From Actinomycetes bacterium (GTDB taxonomy: Bacteria; Actinomycetota; Actinomycetes; Actinomycetales; Cellulomonadaceae): a DNA stretch of 5,612 bases. Position numbers and translations under genes: made by a program. The notes under the pieces are model-generated. The model worked only from the letters and a program-made list of their open reading frames with translations. It ran no database searches and was not told the DNA's origin. Shown here piece after piece: positions 1 through 5,506 of this stretch. How positions within the stretch are numbered: the stretch's first letter is position 1; each line of letters begins with the position of its first letter. The DNA lies in NCBI GenBank assembly GCA_023388235.1, contig JAEWGQ010000153.1, positions 1 to 5,612 of the forward strand, read 5' to 3'.

Positions 1-1470
1 GTCCAGGGCGCGCGCGACCTCGGCGCCGAGCCGCACGGTGGTGCGCGGCGCGGGGCGGGCGGCCGTGAGCCGCGCCAGCGCCTGGAACGCGTCGTACGCG
101 GAGGCGCCCCACGGCCGGCGCACCAGGTGCAGCCCGTCGACGTACCCGCGCAGCTTCTCCCGGCGCTCGACGAGGGCACGGCGCAGCTCCGCCGCGGCGG
201 CCGGGTCACCCGGGTCGACGTCGAGCGTCATCGCGCCCATGAGCCGGCGCGCGGACGCGATCCGCCAGGCCGCGTCCGGCGCCACGTCGAGCAGGACCTC
301 CCCGACCCCGAGCTGCTCCAGCCGCTCGCGCAGGGCGACGGCCGCGCGCCGGTGGCCGGGCACGTACAGGACGGTGCGCCCGTCGGCGGCGGCGTCCGCG
401 ACCAGCGCGGCGAGCGTGCCGGTGACGTCGGAGTCCGCCGGGGCGTCGACGAACACGTGCGCCCCCCCGGCGACGACGTCGAGCACGTGCTGCTGCGCCG
501 GGTCGAGGTCGCCGACCCCGCGCTCGGTCGCCGGGTCGCGGTCGCCCCGCTGCGGCTCGGGCAGGGTCACCGCGAGCGCCGCGGCGGCGTCGGCCACCCC
601 GGCCAGGGCCGCGACGACCTCGTGCCGCTCGAGCGCGGGCGCGAGCCGGTCGAGGTCGTCGACCAGCACCTGCCCGGGGTGCACGAACGTCCCCACGACG
701 ATGCGGTCCACCAGCCGGAAGTCGTCCAGCACGGCGGTGCCGAGGGACGTCAGCCGGGCGATCGCGTCGCGCGGGTCGAAGCCGGAGCCGGTGAACGCGC
801 TGCGCGCCACGGAGCCCGGGTCGAGCAGCGCCCCGCGGGAGCGCAGGGCGCGGGCCAGCACCGGGTTCACCTCGAGGGACGGCTCGAGCGTGAGCTCGTA
901 GTCGCTCTCCGCGGTGCCGCGGGCCGCGAGCGACACGGGACGCAGCAGCACGGGGGCGCGCACGGTGCGCGCGGTCGGCGCCGGCGCCTCGCCCCCGTCG
1001 TCGGTCCCGGCGCGGCCGGCCACGGTCTCCCGGGTGGCGGTGGCGATGGCGGCCACGTCGTCGGTGGCGACGTCGGGGGTGCTGTGCTCCGTCCACGTCG
1101 CCACGCCGATCGCGAGGTACGTCGGGGCGATGCCGTACTGCTGCGCGTACGTGCCCGCGCGGGCGGCGACGGCACGGGCACGACGGCGGGCGGTGCCCAG
1201 CGCCGCACCCTCGCGCACCAGGTTGGAGAGCCGGGTCTCGCGGCCCGCGAACAGCTGGGCGATGCCGGACGGGTGCGCGGCGGACAGGTCGAGCGCGGCG
1301 TCGCCGAGCAGCTCGACGTCCGCGAGGGTCGACCCGCCGGCGGCCTCGACCAGCGCGGCGCGCCAGGTGCTCGTCGCGCCCGCCACCAGCTCGGCCGCGG
1401 ACGGCGGCTCGACGAGGACGGGCCCGCCCGGGGCCGCGGGGTCTGCGGTGGGCTCGGTGCTGTCGGTCAT
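1..1470 (-). CDS. DUF4011-like N-terminal region joined to an SF1 helicase-like domain, 3' end cut off by the window
   Basis: The frame is open from an ATG at 1470 to the window edge, giving 490 residues; the C-terminus lies outside. Residues 78-130 (ETRLSNLV, then YLAIGVATW at 118-126), RAPVLLRPVSL at 171-181, EPSLEVNPVLARAL at 196-209 and VGTFVHPGQVLVDDL at 259-273 follow the order seen in DUF4011-type N-terminal regions of large helicase-related ATPases. A Q-motif-like LDPAQQHVL (322-330) and a motif Ia-like segment (TVLYVPGHRRAAVAL, 366-380) point to a superfamily 1 helicase fold. The expected Walker A (GPPGTGKT) is replaced by APADSDVT at 343-350, with Val349 where the lysine should be. 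Nucleic-acid work is inferred from family only; no substrate can be named. The start is uncertain: GAG lies 6 nt before the ATG, but the frame stays open upstream with GTG at 1488, 1623 and 1632. Upstream codons are less biased to G/C at position 3, which favours 1470. The coding assignment is sure, the exact family less so. Confidence 0.8.
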   Translation of the reverse strand, partial: MTDSTEPTADPAAPGGPVLVEPPSAAELVAGATSTWRAALVEAAGGSTLADVELLGDAALDLSAAHPSGIAQLFAGRETRLSNLVREGAALGTARRRARAVAARAGTYAQQYGIAPTYLAIGVATWTEHSTPDVATDDVAAIATATRETVAGRAGTDDGGEAPAPTARTVRAPVLLRPVSLAARGTAESDYELTLEPSLEVNPVLARALRSRGALLDPGSVARSAFTGSGFDPRDAIARLTSLGTAVLDDFRLVDRIVVGTFVHPGQVLVDDLDRLAPALERHEVVAALAGVADAAAALAVTLPEPQRGDRDPATERGVGDLDPAQQHVLDVVAGGAHVFVDAPADSDVTGTLAALVADAAADGRTVLYVPGHRRAAVALRERLEQLGVGEVLLDVAPDAAWRIASARRLMGAMTLDVDPGDPAAAAELRRALVERREKLRGYVDGLHLVRRPWGASAYDAFQALARLTAARPAPRTTVRLGAEVARALD

Positions 1471-1794
1471 GGGGGTCTCGCTGTCCACCGTGGGGGCGCG
1501 CTCGGGACGGGGCGCAGCGCCCTCCGTCCCGGTCGCCGGCGTGTCCGCGCGCGGCGCGGGGACGACCGCCTCACCGGAGGCGGCCGGCTGTCCGAGGGCA
1601 GGGCGGCGCGCGGGAACCTTCACCCGAAGCACGCTAACCGCCGCACGCCCCGGGGGTGGCGTGACGCGCCGCTGTGGGCCGTGATGACGCGGAACTCGCC
1701 CGCTCGGCCGGCGACCGGCGGCCGGGCGCGGCGCCGCCGGGCGAGGGGGCGACCGGGCCGGTGAGCGACCGGGCACGTGCCCGGACGACGGGGG
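1471..1794. other. Leader or N-terminal extension region of the helicase-like gene, no separate gene seen
   Basis: On the minus strand the helicase-like frame stays open through this stretch, so part of it could be translated from GTG at 1488, 1623 or 1632. The predicted extension is rich in Pro, Ala, Arg and Thr and looks disordered. Its codons include GTT, CCT, GGA, GCT and CGT, unusual for the gene body. None of the GTG codons has a strong Shine-Dalgarno sequence. On the plus strand a 26-codon frame begins at 1684 without a ribosome binding site and is not credible. The stretch also holds GC-only palindromes such as GCGGCGCCGC (1728-1737), expected at this composition. The most likely reading is a long 5' untranslated leader. 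Confidence 0.5.
1769..1784. promoter_or_regulatory. 16-bp perfect palindrome with a central CACGTG
   Basis: CCGGGCACGTGCCCGG is identical to its reverse complement over 16 bp. It lies about 300 bp upstream of the preferred start of the helicase-like gene and just before the repeat cluster. It could bind a dimeric regulator or form a small hairpin in the leader. In DNA this rich in G+C such palindromes arise by chance fairly often, so function is not established. Confidence 0.3.
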
Positions 1795-1919
1795 CCGGGG
1801 GCGCTGAGCAGGGCGTCCGGCGGGGAGCGCTGTAGCGCTGCACCGGGCGGGGAGCGGGAAGCTCTGAGCAGGGCATCCGGCGCAGAGGCCGGGGTGCTGA
1901 GCGGGGCATCCGGCGGGGG
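1794..1919. repeat. Cluster of degenerate ~20-bp direct repeats in the intergenic region
   Basis: Three clear copies share the core CTGAGCRGGGCRTCCGGCG, beginning at 1804, 1864 and 1897. The first and last also share a GCCGGGG left flank (1794-1800 and 1888-1894) and a GGGG right flank. A fourth, diverged copy runs from 1827 to about 1856; it shares GGCGGGGAGCG with the first copy (1819-1829 and 1846-1856) and contains AGCGCT twice, 2 bp apart (1826-1839). Start-to-start spacing is about 26, 34 and 33 bp, so this is not a regular satellite or CRISPR. Read on the minus strand the copies would encode PDALL/PDAPL-like peptides, but no credible gene start exists there. They may be regulator binding sites, a genome-wide intergenic repeat or a decayed tandem duplication. 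Confidence 0.65.
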
Positions 1920-1951
1920 CGGCGTCGTCGCGCGCGGGGCCGGGACGTAGT

Positions 1952-1994
1952 CGACGGTGCGCACCGCGCAGGGGGCAGGCGATGCGCACCGTCG
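1952..1994. repeat. 12-bp perfect inverted repeat with a 19-nt loop
   Basis: The arms are CGACGGTGCGCA (1952-1963) and TGCGCACCGTCG (1983-1994). The left arm also belongs to a separate 12-bp palindrome, CGGTGCGCACCG (1955-1966). Two roles are possible. For a minus-strand transcript starting near 1995 it would form a hairpin at the very 5' end of the message. For the candidate small gene on the plus strand, the loop carries the Shine-Dalgarno sequence and the right arm covers codons 1-5, so folding could gate translation. It could also be a protein operator. There is no T-tract on either side, so a classical terminator is unlikely. Confidence 0.55.
1970..1975 (+). promoter_or_regulatory. Shine-Dalgarno sequence of the candidate small gene
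   Basis: AGGGGG ends 6 nt before the ATG at 1982, a good match in position and sequence. It lies in the loop of the 1952-1994 inverted repeat. Purine-rich G runs are common at this composition, so it supports the small gene without proving it. Confidence 0.35.
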
Positions 1995-2134
1995 GAAGAG
2001 AACTATGGCCCTGCGGTGGTGCAGCGGTCAACAACCTGGCCTCCCCCCGGGTGAACGCGTTCACAGGCCGCGTCCAGAGAGCGTGCGTCGTCGCAGGTCG
2101 CGCACTCCGGGGCGTGAGGCAGATCACCCGGTGA
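1982..2134 (+). CDS. Candidate 50-residue small protein, unknown function
   Basis: ATG at 1982 opens a 50-codon frame ending at TGA 2132-2134. The product starts MRTVGRELWP and ends RGVRQITR; it is basic, has Cys11 and Cys35, and shows no signal peptide or membrane segment. I do not recognise it. In favour are the well-placed AGGGGG Shine-Dalgarno sequence and a strong 14-bp hairpin beginning 4 nt after the stop, which together look like a compact gene unit. Against it, G/C at third codon positions is only about three quarters, with AGA twice, CTA and GGA, whereas neighbouring genes are nearly all G/C there. It also overlaps a minus-strand promoter candidate and the GTGA-N6-TCAC site at 2051-2064. 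It may be a real recent or regulatory small gene, a leader peptide, or chance. Confidence 0.25.
   Translation: MRTVGRELWPCGGAAVNNLASPRVNAFTGRVQRACVVAGRALRGVRQITR
2002..2031 (-). promoter_or_regulatory. Sigma-70-type promoter candidate reading left toward the helicase-like gene
   Basis: On the minus strand, TTGACC (2031-2026) matches five of six -35 consensus bases. After an 18-bp spacer, CATAGT (2007-2002) matches four of six -10 bases, including the key A and final T. Transcription would begin near 1995, giving a leader of about 525 nt to the ATG at 1470 or about 370 nt to the GTG at 1623. In such GC-rich DNA this is one of the most promoter-like strings in the window. The GTGA-N6-TCAC palindrome upstream sits at the usual class I activator distance, which strengthens the call. 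Confidence 0.5.
2051..2064. promoter_or_regulatory. CRP/GlxR-like binding site, perfect palindrome
   Basis: GTGAACGCGTTCAC is a perfect 14-bp palindrome and fits the GTGA-N6-TCAC core recognised by CRP-family regulators, including actinobacterial CRP/GlxR. The outer bases are G and A, so one of the two flanks matches the longer TGTGA-N6-TCACA form. Its centre is about 62 bp upstream of the predicted minus-strand start near 1995, close to the classical -61.5 class I activator position. A different dimeric regulator could also use it. Confidence 0.5.
2114..2127. promoter_or_regulatory. Second CRP/GlxR-like binding site
   Basis: GTGAGGCAGATCAC again fits GTGA-N6-TCAC, with the palindrome confined to the outer four bases on each side, as is normal for CRP-type sites. 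Its centre lies exactly 63 bp from that of the 2051-2064 site, six turns of B-form DNA, so both would face the same side of the helix. It overlaps the last codons of the candidate small gene. Confidence 0.45.
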
Positions 2135-2138
2135 GGGT

Positions 2139-2176
2139 TTCCGGTGCCCGGCGGGGGCGGGTGCCGGGCACCGGAA
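2139..2176. terminator. Strong 14-bp hairpin, possible terminator
   Basis: TTCCGGTGCCCGGC (2139-2152) pairs perfectly with GCCGGGCACCGGAA (2163-2176) around a 10-nt loop; a G·T and a G-C pair can extend the stem outward. It begins 4 nt after the stop of the candidate small gene. No T-tract follows on either strand, but many actinobacterial terminators lack one. Neither flanking large gene ends here, so a terminator role would imply an unrecognised transcript; a structured RNA or protein-binding DNA element is the alternative. Confidence 0.5.
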
Positions 2177-2184
2177 GCGAGGTG

Positions 2185-2218
2185 CGGTGGGGCCTGTCAG
2201 CCGCTGCAGGCCCCACCG
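2185..2218. terminator. Second strong hairpin, 12-bp stem with a paired inner loop
   Basis: CGGTGGGGCCTG (2185-2196) pairs perfectly with CAGGCCCCACCG (2207-2218). Inside the 10-nt loop, CAG (2198-2200) can pair with CTG (2204-2206). It starts only 8 nt after the previous hairpin, making a tandem pair. No T-tract follows on either strand. The pair could stop transcription into or out of the OsmC gene's upstream region, or form part of a small RNA. Confidence 0.5.
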
Positions 2219-2344
2219 ACCCCTCATGTCTAGGCCCCGCCGGCGCCCCCGGTCGGCCCTCAGTGGCGCGGACCCCCCGCGTTTGAGTGCTCCGCGGGCG
2301 GATCCTGCGCGGTGCGCCCGGCCCGTTGAGGGGTCGGGGCACCG

Positions 2345-2368
2345 CCGCTGCGTGCTCCGCTGGGTGCT
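2345..2368. repeat. Two tandem 12-bp repeats upstream of the OsmC gene
   Basis: CCGCTGCGTGCT (2345-2356) is followed directly by CCGCTGGGTGCT (2357-2368), with one mismatch. They lie about 70-95 bp before the OsmC ATG, where a regulator could act, but may be simple sequence drift. Confidence 0.4.
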
Positions 2369-2426
2369 GCCGGGTCGTGCACTTCCGCACGCGCGCCGCC
2401 GGTGCCAGGCTGCTGCCGAGGAGCGC

Positions 2427-2433
2427 GAGGGGG
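2427..2433 (+). promoter_or_regulatory. Shine-Dalgarno sequence fixing the OsmC start
   Basis: GAGGGGG ends 5 nt before the ATG at 2439. It decides the start over the upstream in-frame ATG codons at 2187 and 2226, which give family-unlike N-terminal sequence. Confidence 0.7.
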
Positions 2434-2438
2434 CGGAG

Positions 2439-2876
2439 ATGGCGGACGACCACCCGGTGACGGTCGCGGCGGGGACCCTGCGCGACGAGGACCGCGCGGA
2501 CGACCCGTCCGGCGGGACGACGTTCCCGCACCGGTGGACCGCCGACGGGGTCCGGGTGTCCACGGCGTTCACCGGCGCGCACCTGCTGCACCTCGCCGTG
2601 GCCGGGTGCGTGCTCAACGACCTGTTCCGCGAGGCGGCCGCCCTCGGCATCCCCCTGGCGGGCGCGCAGGTGACCGCCCGGGGCGGCTTCGACCCCGGCA
2701 CGTGGGCCTCGACCGGCGTCACCTACGCCGTGCGGCTCGACGGCCCCGGGCCCGAGGACGCGGGACGGCTCCTCGCCCGGGTGGACGACGTCGCCGAGAT
2801 CCCGCGCGCCGTGCGGCAGGGCGCCCCGGTGCGCCGCGTCAGTGCTCCCGCCAGGCCGACAGGTCCCCGCGGTTGA
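2439..2876 (+). CDS. OsmC-family protein with a single cysteine
   Basis: A 145-residue protein, normal length for the OsmC/Ohr superfamily. Members are cytoplasmic dimers, many of which reduce organic hydroperoxides using two cysteines and low-molecular-weight or lipoyl thiols. The segment FTGAHLLHLAVAGCVLND (44-61) is the family's central helix with the first cysteine, Cys57. VTARGGFD (78-85), TGVTYAVRL (92-100) and the C-terminal ARVDDVAEIPRAVRQGAPV (113-131) match the conserved strand and helix pattern. The second cysteine, usually in a C-P-V context near the end, is replaced by Ala-Pro-Val at 129-131, and Cys57 is the only cysteine. His48 occupies the part of the helix where canonical enzymes carry a conserved glutamate. 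Canonical peroxidase activity is therefore doubtful. The last 38 bp overlap the end of the convergent LuxR-family gene, and the final residues look like a nonconserved tail. Family assignment is firm, function is not. Confidence 0.85.
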   Translation: MADDHPVTVAAGTLRDEDRADDPSGGTTFPHRWTADGVRVSTAFTGAHLLHLAVAGCVLNDLFREAAALGIPLAGAQVTARGGFDPGTWASTGVTYAVRLDGPGPEDAGRLLARVDDVAEIPRAVRQGAPVRRVSAPARPTGPRG

Positions 2877-5349
2877 CGAAGCCGAGCTTGCGCAGCGCGC
2901 GGCTCATGTGGTTCTCGACGGTCCGCACGCTCAGGTAGAGCCGGTCCGCGATCTGCCGGTTGCTCAGGCCCTCCCGGGCGAGCGTCGCGACCTCCCGCTC
3001 CCGGGAGGACAGCGGCTCCGCCCGCAGCGCCGCCGCCGCGCCCCCGGCCGCGGCCGGGTCGTCCGCGCTGCCGTGCCCGATGCCCACCAGCCGCTCGCCG
3101 GCGCGCACCAGGCTCGGCATGACGTTCGCGCGCGTCGCCGGCAGCACCGCGGCCGCCGCGTCCTCGTCCGCGTCCGCGACGGCGAGCAGCAGCCGGACGT
3201 ACGGCTCGAGCAGCGGCAGCCGCACCCGGGACAGCGCGTCGCGGACGACGTCGGCGCGGGCGGGCGTCATGGTCGCCGGCCCGCCGGCCCAGGTGACCAG
3301 CGCGGGCTGCCACAGCCCCGCCTCCGCGTACCGCTGCCCCGCCTCCCACGCGATCTGCCCGGACGCGGCCGCGTCGCCGGACGCCGCCGCGAGCGCCACG
3401 TGCCCGAGCACGCGCATGGAGCGGATCAGCGGGTAGTACGAGTTCGGGGTCGTCTCGAGCTCCCGCGCCAGCACCCGCGCGAGCGCCACGTTGCCCAGGT
3501 GCGCCTGCAGCACCGTCGCCATCATCAGGCCGCGCCGGTGGAAGGTCGTCTCGATCGGCCCGGCCGCGCCCAGGCGCAGCGAGGTGCTCACCACCCGCCA
3601 GGCCGCCTCCTCCTGGCCGCTGAAGTACAGGGCCTCGGCCAGCACGCACGTGTGCACGCGGATGCCGAGGCCGTCGATCTCCGCGTGCGCCGCGTCGAGC
3701 AGCCGGCGCTCCCAGCGCTCGGCCTCCGCCAGCCGACCGCAACCCACCAGCGCCATCCCGCGGACGGCGGCGACGTAGTGGCGCACCTCCGGCTCGGCCT
3801 GCGACACGTCGTTCGCCTCGCACACCCGCAGCGCCTCGGCCGGCCAGCCGGACTCGAGCAGCGCGGCCGCGCGGATCGCCACCGGCCACCCCCGGAAGAA
3901 CCGCGCCGGCACGTCGTGCACCGGCTCGTCGGCGACGTCGCGCGGCGAGCGCCCGTCCGCGAGCTCCGCGACCAGACGGCGCTTGAGGTCGCGCAGCGCC
4001 GTGAAGGCCGTGAGGTCGGTGCCCGGGCCGTCGAGCACGGCGTCGACCTCGTCGGGGGACCCGCCCGCCCAGGCCGCCCAGCGCGCCCGGTAGTACGCGT
4101 ACGTCAGGCGGTCGTCCTGGCAGTCGCGGTCCGACAGCGGCGTCTCGGCGAACACCGCCGCGAGCTGCTCGGTCGCGGGCCGCCGCATGAGCAGCGCCAG
4201 GTAGGCGTTGGCCGTCGAGACCGTCGGCGCGCTCAGCCAGGCCGTCCGGCGCGCGCTCTCCTCCACGGTGGCCCGCTCGTGCACGAGCCCGGCGAGCGCC
4301 GCGGTCCAGCGCCCGTACCCGTCGCCCTCGGCCCCGGGGTCCGCGAGCAGCACGGCACTGAGCTCGTCCTGCGGCGGGGGGACCGGGGTGCTCGGGCCAC
4401 CCGCCTCCGCGACGCGCCGGGCGAGCTGCCGGCGGCGGAACGTGCCGGCCCGCTCGCGCAGCGCCCGGGCCAGCACGGGCGGCGCGACGCCCAGCATCTC
4501 CCCGGCGCTCCCGACCTCGTGGCTCACCACGCGCCCGCGCGCCGAGAGCTCCGACAGCACGGCCGGGTCGACCAGGCGCGCCGCGAGGTCGGCGGGCACG
4601 GGCCCGACGCTCGCCAGCAGCTCCAGGGCCGCGACGACGGGCCGCGGCACGTCGGACAGGAACGTGAACGCCACCGCGTCGACGGGGACCTCGCCCAGCG
4701 TGCCGTCGTCCACCCACATGCCGTCGACCCGCTGCAGCGCGCCGCCGGCCCGCGCGGCGTCCACGAGCGCGACCGCCGCCCCGGGGTTCCCGCCGGTCTG
4801 GGCCATCACGGACGCCGTCAGCCCCGCGTCCGCCGGCGCCCCGAGCACGGACGCCAGCAGGCCGGACACCGCACGGAAGCCGAACGGCGGCACCCGCACC
4901 TCCGCCGGCGACCGGGCCTGGAGCACCTCGCGCATCCCCGCGGTCGGCGCGTGCAGCGGGTCCGCCGTGGTGCTGGCGACCAGCACGCTGGAGGTGCGGC
5001 CGAGCACCCGCCGGACGACCCCGAGGCTCCGCGGGTCCATCCGGTCCACGTCGTCGACGAGCAGGACGCTGCGCCGCGCGCGGAGCTCGTCGGACAGCCA
5101 GTCCGCGAGCGCGGTCTCGTCGGCGACGCGCACCGGCGCCGACGCGTGGTCGAGCAGCGCGGACAACCGCCCGCGGCCGGCGGCGCGCAGGAGCATCCCG
5201 TTGGCGCCGCGGCGGGACGCGTCCGCCAGCAGCGACTCCAGCACCGTCGTCTTGCCCGCCCCGCGGTCACCGCGCACCAGCACGTCCCGGCCGAGCGGCA
5301 GCCACCGCTGCACCGCCAGCACCGCAGCCCCGAACCCCTCGGTCTCCAC
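2839..5349 (-). CDS. LuxR-family transcriptional regulator with N-terminal STAND ATPase (LAL/MalT-like)
   Basis: This 836-residue protein starts at GTG 5349, chosen because a strong Shine-Dalgarno sequence lies 4 nt upstream. The N-terminal P-loop ATPase has Walker A GDRGAGKTT (27-35), Walker B SVLLVDDVDR (94-103) and a GNP motif (187-189) typical of STAND NTPases. A likely winged-helix segment follows (about 220-310). A long Ala/Leu-rich helical region (about 330-755) has a TPR-like look, for example at 485-550 and 560-650. An Ala/Gly linker leads to a LuxR/GerE helix-turn-helix (780-830), with LSSREREVATLAREGLSNRQ then IA at 780-801 and TVENHMSRALRKLG at 810-823. Such proteins are cytosolic ligand- and ATP-controlled switches that bind DNA and usually activate transcription. 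Length is normal for the family. The residue after the sensor strand (VLVASTTADP, 122-131) lacks the usual arginine. The inducer and targets cannot be read from sequence. No sugar-transport or biosynthetic genes are adjacent to suggest them. Confidence 0.92.
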   Translation of the reverse strand: METEGFGAAVLAVQRWLPLGRDVLVRGDRGAGKTTVLESLLADASRRGANGMLLRAAGRGRLSALLDHASAPVRVADETALADWLSDELRARRSVLLVDDVDRMDPRSLGVVRRVLGRTSSVLVASTTADPLHAPTAGMREVLQARSPAEVRVPPFGFRAVSGLLASVLGAPADAGLTASVMAQTGGNPGAAVALVDAARAGGALQRVDGMWVDDGTLGEVPVDAVAFTFLSDVPRPVVAALELLASVGPVPADLAARLVDPAVLSELSARGRVVSHEVGSAGEMLGVAPPVLARALRERAGTFRRRQLARRVAEAGGPSTPVPPPQDELSAVLLADPGAEGDGYGRWTAALAGLVHERATVEESARRTAWLSAPTVSTANAYLALLMRRPATEQLAAVFAETPLSDRDCQDDRLTYAYYRARWAAWAGGSPDEVDAVLDGPGTDLTAFTALRDLKRRLVAELADGRSPRDVADEPVHDVPARFFRGWPVAIRAAALLESGWPAEALRVCEANDVSQAEPEVRHYVAAVRGMALVGCGRLAEAERWERRLLDAAHAEIDGLGIRVHTCVLAEALYFSGQEEAAWRVVSTSLRLGAAGPIETTFHRRGLMMATVLQAHLGNVALARVLARELETTPNSYYPLIRSMRVLGHVALAAASGDAAASGQIAWEAGQRYAEAGLWQPALVTWAGGPATMTPARADVVRDALSRVRLPLLEPYVRLLLAVADADEDAAAAVLPATRANVMPSLVRAGERLVGIGHGSADDPAAAGGAAAALRAEPLSSREREVATLAREGLSNRQIADRLYLSVRTVENHMSRALRKLGFVNRGDLSAWREH

Positions 5350-5353
5350 CGCT

Positions 5354-5360
5354 CCCCCTC
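5354..5360 (-). promoter_or_regulatory. Shine-Dalgarno sequence fixing the GTG start of the LuxR-family gene
   Basis: On the minus strand GAGGGGG ends 4 nt before the GTG at 5349. It supports GTG 5349 as the start. The encoded protein then reaches the P-loop after 26 residues, as usual for LAL regulators. Confidence 0.7.
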
Positions 5361-5479
5361 ACCTGCCGACACGTCGCGAGTACGCACCTTGGCCCCCGCC
5401 GGCCCACTCACGAACGCCGGGACGCCACCTACACAGGACGCGGGCCGGAGCGGGACCGGCGTGCCGGGCACACCACTCA

Positions 5480-5506
5480 GCGGGCAGGCGCCCTGCGGGC
5501 AGGCGC
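5480..5506. repeat. 12-bp direct repeat upstream of the LuxR-family gene
   Basis: GCGGGCAGGCGC occurs at 5480-5491 and 5495-5506, a 15-bp period. It lies about 130-155 bp upstream of the GTG start, in likely promoter territory. No convincing -35/-10 pair was found in 5350-5612, so its role is unknown. Confidence 0.45.

Larger units (their letters stand above)
2219..2438. other. Upstream region of the OsmC-family gene
   Basis: I see no separate gene here. The OsmC reading frame is open upstream of its ATG, but its translation is Arg- and Pro-rich and lacks the family pattern, so it is not part of the protein. The best -35-like strings, TTGAGT (2283-2288) and TTGAGG (2326-2331), have no convincing -10 partner. 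The region contains a near-perfect 12-bp tandem repeat (2345-2368) and a 6-bp hairpin (2276-2281 with 2293-2298). Confidence 0.4.

Noticed and set aside
127..1764. Long plus-strand open frame opposite the helicase-like gene
   Set aside because: Its product is Arg/Gly/Ala-rich low-complexity sequence, typical of an antisense shadow in GC-rich DNA; the minus-strand frame carries recognisable motifs.
1794..1919. CRISPR array
   Set aside because: Repeats are degenerate, spacing is irregular (26-34 bp start to start), there are no unique spacers of regular length and no cas genes in the window.
1620..1964. 114-codon minus-strand frame across the repeat cluster
   Set aside because: GTG start with no Shine-Dalgarno sequence, Pro/Arg/Ala-rich low complexity caused by the repeats, and overlap with the possible start of the helicase-like gene.
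2008..2065. tRNA-like stretch: a D-arm-like GGTGCAGCGGT and a 6-bp stem with 7-nt loop at 2034-2052
   Set aside because: No matching acceptor stem, no proper T-loop, no T at position 33 of the would-be anticodon loop and no 3' CCA. The palindrome 2051-2064 explains the apparent T-arm better.
1957..2286. 109-codon plus-strand frame through the intergenic region
   Set aside because: It runs through both strong hairpins, is Arg/Pro-rich and lacks a well-placed ribosome site; the 1982-2134 frame has better support.
2991..3008. 7-bp hairpin as terminator of the OsmC gene
   Set aside because: It lies within the helix-turn-helix codons of the LuxR-family gene, more than 110 bp past the OsmC stop, and has no T-tract; codon content explains it.
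5390..5450. Promoter for the LuxR-family gene (TAGGTG or TACTCG as -10 on the minus strand)
   Set aside because: No -35 element at a workable spacing; too weak to call.
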